Source of the DNA: Desulfobulbaceae bacterium | GTDB lineage: Bacteria; Desulfobacterota; Desulfobulbia; Desulfobulbales; Desulfobulbaceae | Assembly: GCA_026990725.1 (NCBI GenBank) | Contig: JALXCX010000086.1 | Span: 1-7,899 of the forward strand | Direction of reading: 5' to 3' | DNA: 7,899 nt | Shown: in pieces, positions 1 through 5,422 of the stretch | Numbering within the stretch: position 1 is the stretch's first letter | Layout: the number at the start of each line of letters is the position of its first letter | Made by a program: the position numbers and the translations under genes | Notes under the pieces: model-generated | Database searches by the model: none | The model's input: the letters and a program-made list of their open reading frames with translations, nothing else | Told to the model about the DNA's origin: nothing

Positions 1-242
1 ATTACGCACTCCCTTAACGGTCGGTCTGCAAAAGTTCACTGCCGCATAGGCAGCTTAGAAAACTCGATGGAATGACGAATCTCGTTGCCGTTTTGTTCAC
101 TGCCGCATAGGCAGCTTAGAAACTGGAAACAACGCGTTTCATGCGCCAGTTTTCGTTCACTGCCGCATAGGCAGCTTAGAAAAGCGTCAGCATGGGCAAC
201 ATACACACCACCACGTTCACTGCCGCATAGGCAGCTTAGAAA

Positions 243-274
243 AAACATCGAGCTTTGTGGCAAACAGATCTTCA
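243..274 (+). repeat. Triplicated spacer, copy 1 (last base A)
   Basis: This 32-nt spacer begins AAACATCGAGC and ends GATCTTCA. Its first 31 bases are identical to the spacers at 363-394 and 663-694. Only base 32, the PAM-distal end in crRNA orientation, differs. Confidence 0.97.
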
Positions 275-362
275 GTTCACTGCCGCATAGGCAGCTTAGA
301 AAACCAACTTTCTAGCATACTTTATCCATACGGCGTTCACTGCCGCATAGGCAGCTTAGAAA

Positions 363-394
363 AAACATCGAGCTTTGTGGCAAACAGATCTTCT
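363..394 (+). repeat. Triplicated spacer, copy 2 (last base T)
   Basis: Same 31-nt core as the spacer at 243-274, ending in T. One unrelated spacer (303-334) separates it from copy 1, so this is not a simple tandem duplication of a repeat-spacer unit. Confidence 0.97.
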
Positions 395-662
395 GTTCAC
401 TGCCGCATAGGCAGCTTAGAAAAACGACACTCTACCGAGAACGGTCTGGCAGGGGTTCACTGCCGCATAGGCAGCTTAGAAAGAGAGAAACAAGCTTTTT
501 ATATGTAGCTGCCCGTTCACTGCCGCATAGGCAGCTTAGAAATGCTAACTGTCCGAACAGATTTGTCAAAAAGCGTTCACTGTCGCATAGGCAGCTTAGA
601 AATCTTATGTCGAGGATACTATACAGACTGCTCAGTTCACTGCCGCATAGGCAGCTTAGAAA

Positions 663-694
663 AAACATCGAGCTTTGTGGCAAACAGATCTTCC
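663..694 (+). repeat. Triplicated spacer, copy 3 (last base C)
   Basis: Same 31-nt core as the spacers at 243-274 and 363-394, ending in C. Its flanking spacers differ from those of the other copies. In the frame that reads ...AGA TCT TCN, all three variants encode Ser at the last codon. Confidence 0.97.
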
Positions 695-1358
695 GTTCAC
701 TGCCGCATAGGCAGCTTAGAAAACAGGGCACATTTACAGTTTTGATCATTTCCAGTTCACTGCCGCATAGGCAGCTTAGAAATCGATGAAAAATATTCAT
801 AATACAATTTTCAAGGTTGAAAGCAGGGACTACCCGCTCAGACTGCGAGCCAGAACAAGGTTGCAGTTTGATTTATGGGCTAATCCGGTGGGTACCAAAA
901 AAGGGAAGGAACATGATGTTGTCATGGGTGCTCAGCTATATTACCTTAACGAACTGTGTGCTGAATGTGACCTGTTAAAACGATTGCCCTCAATATCTCA
1001 TAAAAGAGATTTCAAAAAGGTTCTTCTGGCAGATGGCGGCGAGAGGTTGGATAAAAAACTTACCAGCATATTTGAAAATGATTTTCGTTATGCTGAACGC
1101 CTTCAATACACAATGAGCTTGCGGGATAAACTGGAGTGGGCGACCAGAGCGGCCGTTGATCTTGCCCTTGAAAACTGGCTGTTGAAAAAAAGTAAGGCAC
1201 ACGGGTTTCAAATATGCCGGAATCGTGACAATCAATTAAAATTACAGAGCAGTGGATATCAATGGCATTCCTTAGCTAAAAAAACAAAAGGACGAAACAG
1301 GAGTGGCTACAGCTCCATTGATTTTACCGGTGAGATTGAAGTGATGGATGTGGCAAAA

Positions 1359-1517
1359 TTGATGGATTCGTAAAAACTCTTCATCTTCTTCGTTGCTGCA
1401 AAAAACGAATGATTTCAACGTACTTTAGTACGCCGAAATAATTCATTTTTTACGCGCCTCGAATAAGAAGCTTTTTACAAATCCATCTAAAAGTTGACCT
1501 TTTTACGAGCTTATCAA
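1359..1517. mobile_element. Palindromic MITE-like element inserted in cas6e
   Basis: The core 1361-1487 is a long imperfect palindrome. Its ends are GATGGATTCGTAAAAA and, reversed, GATGGATTTGTAAAAA. Its centre is CGTAC-TTTA-GTACG around 1425, flanked by 24-nt arms with about four mismatches. The right side extends by about 30 bp to 1517. The outer ends form terminal inverted repeats TTGATGGATTCGTAAAAA and TTGATAAGCTCGTAAAAA. Taking 1359-1517 as the element leaves a 2-bp AA duplication. Taking 1361-1514 leaves a 7-bp CAAAATT duplication (1354-1360 and 1515-1521). Both reconstruct the same uninterrupted cas6e sequence. It encodes no protein, so a transposase would have to act in trans. As RNA it would form a strong hairpin that could also end transcription before the downstream genes. 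Confidence 0.85.
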
Positions 1518-1597
1518 AATTTACCAATTCTCTATTTGCCGGGTTAGGTCGCTGCAAGGCTATTGGCTGTGGGTTGCTGTTGGTTAAAAGAATTTGA
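1518..1597 (+). pseudogene. cas6e: Detached C-terminal end of cas6e with glycine-rich loop
   Basis: Read from 1520, this piece encodes FTNSLFAG and then GLGRCKAIGCGLLLVKRI followed by TGA at 1595-1597. G-[IL]-G-x-x-K-x-x-G-C-G-L-L is the conserved Cas6e C-terminal loop that contacts the crRNA stem. It has no start codon or ribosome-binding site and is cut off from its upstream part by the stop codon TAA (1371-1373) supplied by the inserted element. The piece is short but in the correct order, strand and frame. The putative ribosome-binding site of the next gene overlaps its stop codon. Confidence 0.88.
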
Positions 1598-1600
1598 GAG
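1596..1600 (+). promoter_or_regulatory. Ribosome-binding site of the Bro-N gene
   Basis: GAGAG lies 6 bases before ATG 1607 and shares bases with the cas6e stop codon TGA (1595-1597). This fixes the start and shows the gene is packed against the old end of cas6e. Confidence 0.6.
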
Positions 1601-1606
1601 AACAAT

Positions 1607-2443
1607 ATGGAAACCAAACTGGCTATTTTTAAGGGCAAAGAGATTCGACGCACTTTGTATAACGATGAGTGGTGGTTTGCGATCATTGATATTGTCGAAG
1701 TCTTGACAGATAGCACTGACCCTCGTCAATATATCAAAAGAATGCGTCAACGGGATGTAGAGTTGAATTCCTACTGGGGTACAATTTGTACCCCCCTTCC
1801 TTTGAAGGCTGCAGATGGCAAGAAAAGAAAATTAAATTGCGCAAATACAGAAGGTTTATTTCGTATTATTCAATCCATCCCTTCTCCCAAAGCTGAACCT
1901 TTCAAGCGCTGGTTAGCAAAAGTCGGCTATGAACGGGTGCAGGAAATTGAAGATCCGGAACTTGCCACAAAACGCACGAAAGCACTTTACCGTGCCAAAG
2001 GATATTCTGAAGCCTGGATTGAAAAACGAATGCGAGGTATTGCCGTTCGGGCTGAACTTACTGACGAGTGGAAGAACCGTGGGATAAAAGAACAACCCGA
2101 ATATGCTATTTTAACGGCAGAAATATCAAAAGCTGCTTTTGGGTTGACTCCGTCCGAGTATAAGGATTTAAAAGGATTGCAACGGGAAAATTTACGGGAT
2201 CATATGACTGATCTTGAACTTATCTTTTCCATGCTTGGTGAAGCGGCCACCACTGAGATTGCGAGAAAACAGGATGCCCGCGATTTCCCTGAAAATAAGG
2301 TGGCAGCTCATAAGGGTGGAAAGATTGCCGGGGATGCCAGGGAGAAACTGGAGATTGAAACAGAAACAAACGTCGTCAATTCCGAAAATTACTTAACTGA
2401 ACCTGAAGGTCGAAAACGGTTAATTAAGAATAATGGAAAATGA
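1607..2443 (+). CDS. Bro-N domain phage antirepressor-like protein
   Basis: The 278-aa product has an N-terminal BRO family domain at about residues 5-110. FKGKEIRRTLYNDEWWFAI and DIVEVLTDS...PRQYIKRM form the DNA-binding-type fold, and TEGLFRIIQSIPSPKAEPFK and WLAKVGYERVQEIEDPELA are characteristic of these antirepressors. The C-terminal half (ALYRAKGYSEAWIEKR..., EYAILTAEISKAAFGLTPSEY) is also typical of chromosomal members and looks complete. Prophage antirepressors usually act by displacing or sequestering phage repressors; the role of chromosomal copies like this one is unknown. The gene starts 9 bp after the cas6e stop and ends 8 bp before the rhuM-like start, so it was probably co-transcribed with both. 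A perfect 19-nt inverted repeat sits inside it at 1776-1794. It is the only gene in the left island that appears intact. Confidence 0.85.
   Translation: METKLAIFKGKEIRRTLYNDEWWFAIIDIVEVLTDSTDPRQYIKRMRQRDVELNSYWGTICTPLPLKAADGKKRKLNCANTEGLFRIIQSIPSPKAEPFKRWLAKVGYERVQEIEDPELATKRTKALYRAKGYSEAWIEKRMRGIAVRAELTDEWKNRGIKEQPEYAILTAEISKAAFGLTPSEYKDLKGLQRENLRDHMTDLELIFSMLGEAATTEIARKQDARDFPENKVAAHKGGKIAGDAREKLEIETETNVVNSENYLTEPEGRKRLIKNNGK
1776..1794. repeat. Perfect inverted repeat inside the Bro-N gene
   Basis: GGGGTACAATTTGTACCCC has 9-nt arms around a single T. It encodes part of WGTICTP, a few codons before the AADGKK motif. Its centre shares ACAATTTG with the inverted repeat in the next gene (2643-2667), but in a different reading frame. 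Confidence 0.85.
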
Positions 2444-2451
2444 GAAATTAA

Positions 2452-2965
2452 ATGAGTTTTGAACAAGGAGAGTTGATCCTGTATCAGTCCGATGATGGCC
2501 AGAGTGTCGTTGAGGTACAACTGAGGGATGAAAGTGTGTGGTTATCACAGGCACAGATGCGGGAATTGTTTGGGCGTGAGCGGTCTGTGATCACAAAGCA
2601 TATTAATAACGTCTTTAAAGAAGGGGAATTGATTAAGGATCGAGTATGTGCACAATTTGCACATACTGCTGCTGACGGTAAAAAATATAGAGTCGACCAT
2701 TATAATCTTGATGTCATTATTTCTGTCGGTTATCGCGTGAAATCGCGGCAGGGTACACGAATTTCGGATTTCGGCAACTTCGATTCTGAAAGACTATCTT
2801 GTACAGGGCTATACTCTGAATCAGAAGAGATTGGCTGAAAAAGGCCTTGGTGAAGCCAGGCAAATGCTGGATCTTCTGGCAAACACTTTGGGAGGTCACA
2901 ATCTGGTAGACGGTGAGGGGCGGGCAGTACTTTCTATTGTCAGTAGTTATGCGAGAACCTGGTAA
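2452..2965 (+). pseudogene. RhuM-family gene, frameshifted and truncated
   Basis: The first 103 codons (2452-2760) match the N-terminus of the RhuM family: GELILYQSDDGQSVVEVQL, WLSQAQMRELFGRERSVIT, KHINNVFKEGEL and HYNLDVIISVGYRVKSRQGTR. After R103 the frame shifts. Reading from 2762 continues the family sequence as FRISATSILKDYLVQGYTLN and then QKRLAEKGLGEARQMLDLLA, up to SIVSSYARTW and a stop at 2963-2965. One extra base at about 2761 accounts for the break. RhuM proteins are usually well over 300 aa, so the C-terminal half is also missing or displaced (see 2966-3051). The family's function is unclear; the name comes from a Salmonella pathogenicity-island gene. It follows the Bro-N gene by 8 bp with no clear ribosome-binding site, suggesting translational coupling. 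It is almost certainly inactive as a full-length protein. Confidence 0.85.
2643..2667. repeat. Perfect inverted repeat inside the rhuM-like gene
   Basis: The arms AGTATGTGCA (2643-2652) and TGCACATACT (2658-2667) pair perfectly around CAATT. It encodes RVCAQFAHT just before AADGKK, the same relative place as the inverted repeat of the neighbouring Bro-N gene. Confidence 0.85.
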
Positions 2966-3051
2966 CAATCGGAGCTAGCAAAATCGCTGTCCGGATTGCT
3001 CTGGAATACGCACTTTTTAGTGGTGATAAGCGGGGCAGCTTTCTTTTATGA
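2966..3051 (+). pseudogene. Possible displaced C-terminal scrap of the rhuM-like gene
   Basis: In the frame one base before the rhuM-like second segment, 2980-3051 reads KIAVRIALEYALFSGDKRGS and then FLL-stop. ALFSGDKRGSFLL resembles the Fic/Doc-type motif HPFxDGNKRxGxFLF found at the C-terminus of many RhuM proteins. If correct, a deletion joined SYARTW directly to this region and removed the middle of the gene. The match is short, the histidine is missing, and the stop overlaps the convergent hemerythrin gene, so this is tentative. Confidence 0.4.
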
Positions 3052-3609
3052 CCCCTTTTGCTGTGTACTCATAGCCAGCTTTTCAAAACTTTCAGCCACG
3101 GATATATATTTTTCGTGAATCATTTTTTGATCAAACTCCAGGAACTCTGCCAGTAAAGTCTGGTCTTCTTCTTCAGTGAAATAAGCTCTGGATGCTGGAA
3201 AAAATACCTTGTCTTCTTTCTCGATGTGCTTTGGATAGAACTCAATAAGAGTTTGAAGTTTTTCAAAAATATCGGGCAGAGCAGCCGCATCACCATTCCG
3301 ATAACGGCTGGTGGCTTCAATAAGTGCCCTGGTTGTTTGCCGACCAAATGCATGTTCCCTGGTTAATTCTACCATGACTTGCCGATCTTCGTCAGACATC
3401 GATTTCTTTTTCAATTCGCGAAAGAGAATATCTTCCTCTTTCCCATGATGTGTTCTGTCTGCGTACATCTGGATGAAATCAACTGCTGTGTCTATGAAAA
3501 CAGGGTCTATTTTTTGTTTTGATTCGATTTTCGACAGGATGTTTTTAATGCTTGAGAGCATTCGTTCAATCAGACGATGTTCTATCATAAGGGGTCCACG
3601 TGCCTGCAT
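3046..3609 (-). CDS. Hemerythrin-like HHE-domain protein
   Basis: The 187-aa product is a four-helix, non-heme di-iron protein. Visible ligands are H11 (IEHRLIERM), H54 and E58 (THHGKEED), H86 (REHAFGRQ), and H128 and E132 (KHIEKEDKVFFP), including both HxxxE patterns. There is no signal peptide or membrane segment, so it should be cytoplasmic. Bacterial members bind O2 or NO and serve in oxygen sensing, iron handling or stress protection; which applies here cannot be told. I chose the internal ATG (MQARGPLMIEHR) because AAAGGA lies about 10 bases upstream and other family members begin this way. A longer TTG start at 3678 would add 23 unlike residues, and its GAGGAG is about 12 bases away. 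It is monocistronic, convergent with the broken rhuM-like gene and divergent from the hydrolase cluster. Confidence 0.88.
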   Translation of the reverse strand: MQARGPLMIEHRLIERMLSSIKNILSKIESKQKIDPVFIDTAVDFIQMYADRTHHGKEEDILFRELKKKSMSDEDRQVMVELTREHAFGRQTTRALIEATSRYRNGDAAALPDIFEKLQTLIEFYPKHIEKEDKVFFPASRAYFTEEEDQTLLAEFLEFDQKMIHEKYISVAESFEKLAMSTQQKGS

Positions 3610-4190
3610 ATCAGTATTTTCCTTTTTTGATGCAATCAACGCTGCCAAATCAGCCTGGGAGCATGTTCGAAAATGCAATTCTCGTACAGGCTCCTCGTAT
3701 TTTTTTGTTTCGCTTGAATCTGCCTAATTTTGTTCTATTTGTTTACTCTAATCACTTTGAGGGGAAAATCCGTGGTTTTGTCATAAAATCGATGACCAAT
3801 CAGTTCGACACAGGATACACACTCTTGTGGCTTACCAATATTGATGGATTCGTAAAAACTCTTCATCTTCTTTATTGTTACAATTATGTTTTGCTTGCTG
3901 GTGTGATCCTTCATTGTTATCTTGTGCCTGTCCTGAATTGCCTTTTTTCCTAGCTCTTGGTTGCTGTGATATTTTTACTGCGTCTCGATTTAGAAGGAGG
4001 AATCTCATTTTTGGACGGACACTATCTATATCCAAATGAAGATAAAGTCTCGTGAAATGCTTACGAAACCTGGTGAAATGCCATGAAAGGAATGTATTAT
4101 AACGGCTATTTTGCAAATGATATATTTGATGTCGAGGGTCATATTCAATAACATCTTCAGGATATTTCCAAAAAATTCAATTCTTATGCA
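3610..4190. other. Intergenic stretch with no supported gene
   Basis: This AT-rich gap separates the divergent hemerythrin and ArgE-like genes and should hold both promoters, but I see no convincing -35/-10 pair. Open frames here have low-complexity or implausible translations and no ribosome-binding sites. It contains a left-half copy of the palindromic element at 3841-3872, described separately. A 22-codon frame at 4083-4151 (MKGMYYNGYFANDIF...) has no recognisable family and is not called. Confidence 0.6.
3841..3882. repeat. Left-half copy of the palindromic element
   Basis: Positions 3841-3872 are identical over 32 bases to 1359-1390 (TTGATGGATTCGTAAAAA, then CTCTTCATCTTCTT). Up to 3882 the match continues weakly, with differences that are all transitions. 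The matching right arm is not present in clean form. TTTTTACTGCGTCTCGATTTAG near 3972-3993 resembles 1450-1466 and may be its decayed remainder. Confidence 0.85.
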
Positions 4191-5390
4191 ATGAGGATTT
4201 TTTGGCAAAGAATAAAACCACTTACTCCACGAACAGACTTGAAATCTTACAGCTCAAAACAATTCATCGAAAAGCTTGTCTCTTTTGCCACTGTCTCAAG
4301 CGAATCCAACCTGCCACTGATTCAATTCGTCCAATCCTATCTTGCCGGCCATGGTGTGTCCTGTAAAATATTACCAAGTGCCGATGGGAAAAAAGCCAAT
4401 TTATATGCCACAATTGGACCAATGACCGGTGGAGGGGTAATATTGTCCGGGCATACCGATGTCGTGCCGGTTCAGGGTCAGCCCTGGGAAAGTGATCCTT
4501 TTCAGGTTGTGGAGAAAAATAACCGTTTATACGGTCGCGGGACAGCCGACATGAAGAGCTTTCTTGCCGTCGTTCTTGCTTTTGTACCGGAAATGCTGAA
4601 AAAAGGTTTGCGGAAACCCATTCATCTTGCCCTTTCCTATGATGAAGAGATTGGTTGTTTCGGGGCACCTGCCATGATTAATGAAATGGCGGAAAAACTT
4701 CCTCCACCCATGGCGGTCATTGTTGGTGAACCGACCAGTATGCGTATCATCAACGCTCATAAGGGCATCGGCAGTTATACGACTACTGTAACCGGTCATG
4801 AGGCCCATTCCAGCCAGATTGATCATGGTGTCAGTGCCGTAATGACAGCAGCACGTCTTATTACTTATCTGGAAGATCTGATGCTTGAAAACCGGCGAAA
4901 TCTGTCTCCCGACGTACCTTTTGATCCCCCTTACACTTCTGTTCATGTCGGGGTGATAAAAGGGGGCACGGCTGTCAATATCATTGCCCGCGACTGTTCT
5001 TTTGACTGGGATGTTCGTACTGTTTCCGGTGAAGATGCCCGGGATTATGTCAATAAGCTGAATGATTTTTGCATGCCACTTCTTAAAGAGATGCATAAGA
5101 TTTCATCGGACTGCAGCATTGTCACTACTGTGAATGCTGAGGCACCGGGTCTGTCTCCGGAAACGGATGGCACAGCAGAACAATTGTGCAAGCATCTGAC
5201 AGGGAAGAAACAGATGGAAACTGTCTCATATGCCACGGAAGCAGGGCTTTTTCAGGAGGCAGGCCTTTCTACTGTTATCTGTGGCCCCGGTTCCATCAAT
5301 CAGGCGCACAGGCCCAATGAATATATTGAGATTTCCCAGATACATAAGTTTGAGCTTTTTATGCACAATCTTATGGAATATTTGAGTTGA
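4191..5390 (+). CDS. ArgE/DapE-like M20 family deacetylase
   Basis: The 399-aa product is a metal-dependent amidohydrolase of the acetylornithine deacetylase/succinyl-diaminopimelate desuccinylase family. These remove an N-acyl group from an amino acid to give the free amino acid and a carboxylate. The metal and catalytic residues are present: H88 and D90 (LSGHTDVVPV), D120 (GRGTADMKS), E152/E153 (YDEEIG), E180 (VGEPTSM) and H373 (INQAHRPNEY), with the dimer-lid motif GHEAHSS around H206. Overall spacing fits ArgE more than DapE, but placement with two other amide hydrolases makes catabolic N-acyl amino acid cleavage as likely as arginine synthesis. ATG 4191 lacks a good ribosome-binding site and family members usually begin near residue 16, so the true start is uncertain. 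There is no signal peptide, so it should be cytoplasmic. It is first of a three-gene cluster and ends 32 bp before the next start. Confidence 0.9.
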   Translation: MRIFWQRIKPLTPRTDLKSYSSKQFIEKLVSFATVSSESNLPLIQFVQSYLAGHGVSCKILPSADGKKANLYATIGPMTGGGVILSGHTDVVPVQGQPWESDPFQVVEKNNRLYGRGTADMKSFLAVVLAFVPEMLKKGLRKPIHLALSYDEEIGCFGAPAMINEMAEKLPPPMAVIVGEPTSMRIINAHKGIGSYTTTVTGHEAHSSQIDHGVSAVMTAARLITYLEDLMLENRRNLSPDVPFDPPYTSVHVGVIKGGTAVNIIARDCSFDWDVRTVSGEDARDYVNKLNDFCMPLLKEMHKISSDCSIVTTVNAEAPGLSPETDGTAEQLCKHLTGKKQMETVSYATEAGLFQEAGLSTVICGPGSINQAHRPNEYIEISQIHKFELFMHNLMEYLS

Positions 5391-5408
5391 TCAAATGATT
5401 TCTATGAA

Positions 5409-5412
5409 AGGA
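5409..5412 (+). promoter_or_regulatory. Ribosome-binding site of the amidohydrolase gene
   Basis: AGGA in GAAAGGAAC lies about 10 bases before ATG 5423 and supports that start. Confidence 0.6.
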
Positions 5413-5422
5413 ACTAGCTGAA

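Larger units (their letters stand above)
1..782 (+). CRISPR. Type I-F CRISPR array, 13 repeats, continuing past the left edge
   Basis: Thirteen 28-bp repeats start at 34, 95, 155, 215, 275, 335, 395, 455, 515, 575, 635, 695 and 755. The repeat begins GTTCACTGCCGCATAGGCAG and ends CTTAGAAA, the I-F (Cas6f/Csy4) type. It folds into a 5-bp CTGCC/GGCAG stem with a 5-nt loop, followed by the 8-nt 5' crRNA handle, so crRNA is read on the plus strand and the leader should lie to the left. Spacers are 32 nt except 62-94 (33 nt). Position 1 is the A expected from a preceding repeat, and 2-33 is exactly 32 nt, so the array continues beyond the window. All repeats are identical except 575-602 (C to T at 583). 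The last repeat is perfect rather than decayed, suggesting the trailer end is missing. One spacer occurs three times. No I-F cas gene lies in the window. Confidence 0.97.
786..1597 (+). pseudogene. cas6e: cas6e (casE) remnant: N-terminus lost, split by a palindromic element
   Basis: Cas6e is the type I-E endoribonuclease that cuts pre-crRNA and stays in Cascade. Three blocks support the call. First, LQFDLWANPVGTKKGK (residues 26-41 of the 786 frame) matches the FRLRANP region of CasE. Second, WLLKKSKAHGFQI, then YQWHSLAKKTKGR and SSIDFTGEIEVMDVAK, match the C-terminal ferredoxin-like domain. Third, after the inserted element, FAGLGRCKAIGCGLLLVKRI ends at TGA 1595-1597; this is the family's glycine-rich loop and C-terminus (E. 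coli GIGPAKSMGCGLL). Joining codon 1356-1358 to 1520 gives VAK-FTNSLFAG in frame, about 216 aa. The roughly 60 N-terminal residues carrying the catalytic His (H20 in E. coli) are absent, because the I-F array lies where they should be. The nominal ATG at 786 is probably fortuitous. The gene should be inactive even if the element were removed. The assignment rests on remembered family motifs. Confidence 0.86.

Noticed and set aside
36..800. Several open frames on both strands through the array with repeated SLPHRQLRK, VHCRIGSLE or FLSCLCGSE motifs
   Set aside because: They are translations of the CRISPR repeat, with a 20-residue period from the 60-bp unit, not proteins.
783..814. An additional 32-nt spacer after the last repeat
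   Set aside because: The length fits by definition, but no repeat follows and Cas6e-like coding sequence begins within or just after it. It cannot be separated from the junction.
786..1373. A free-standing 195-aa hypothetical gene next to the array, or a TniQ-like protein of a CRISPR-associated transposon
   Set aside because: The sequence matches the middle and C-terminal parts of Cas6e, its stop comes from an inserted element, and its true C-terminus lies beyond that. No TniQ or Tn7-type transposase motif is seen.
1391..1460. Ordinary intrinsic terminator after cas6e
   Set aside because: The hairpin is the centre of a much longer palindromic element with copies elsewhere. It may stop transcription, but it is not a dedicated terminator.
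3632..3647. Sigma-54-like promoter on the minus strand upstream of the hemerythrin gene (TGGCAG...TTGCA)
   Set aside because: The GG-to-GC spacing is 11 instead of the required 10.
3600..3953. 117-aa plus-strand frame across the hemerythrin upstream region
   Set aside because: It overlaps the hemerythrin 5' end and the palindromic repeat, has no ribosome-binding site, and gives no recognisable protein.
4083..4151. 22-codon open frame MKGMYYNGYFANDIF... before the ArgE-like gene
   Set aside because: It is too short and unlike any family I know. AAAGGAATG lies inside it rather than before it. It could be a leader peptide, but nothing in the sequence shows this.
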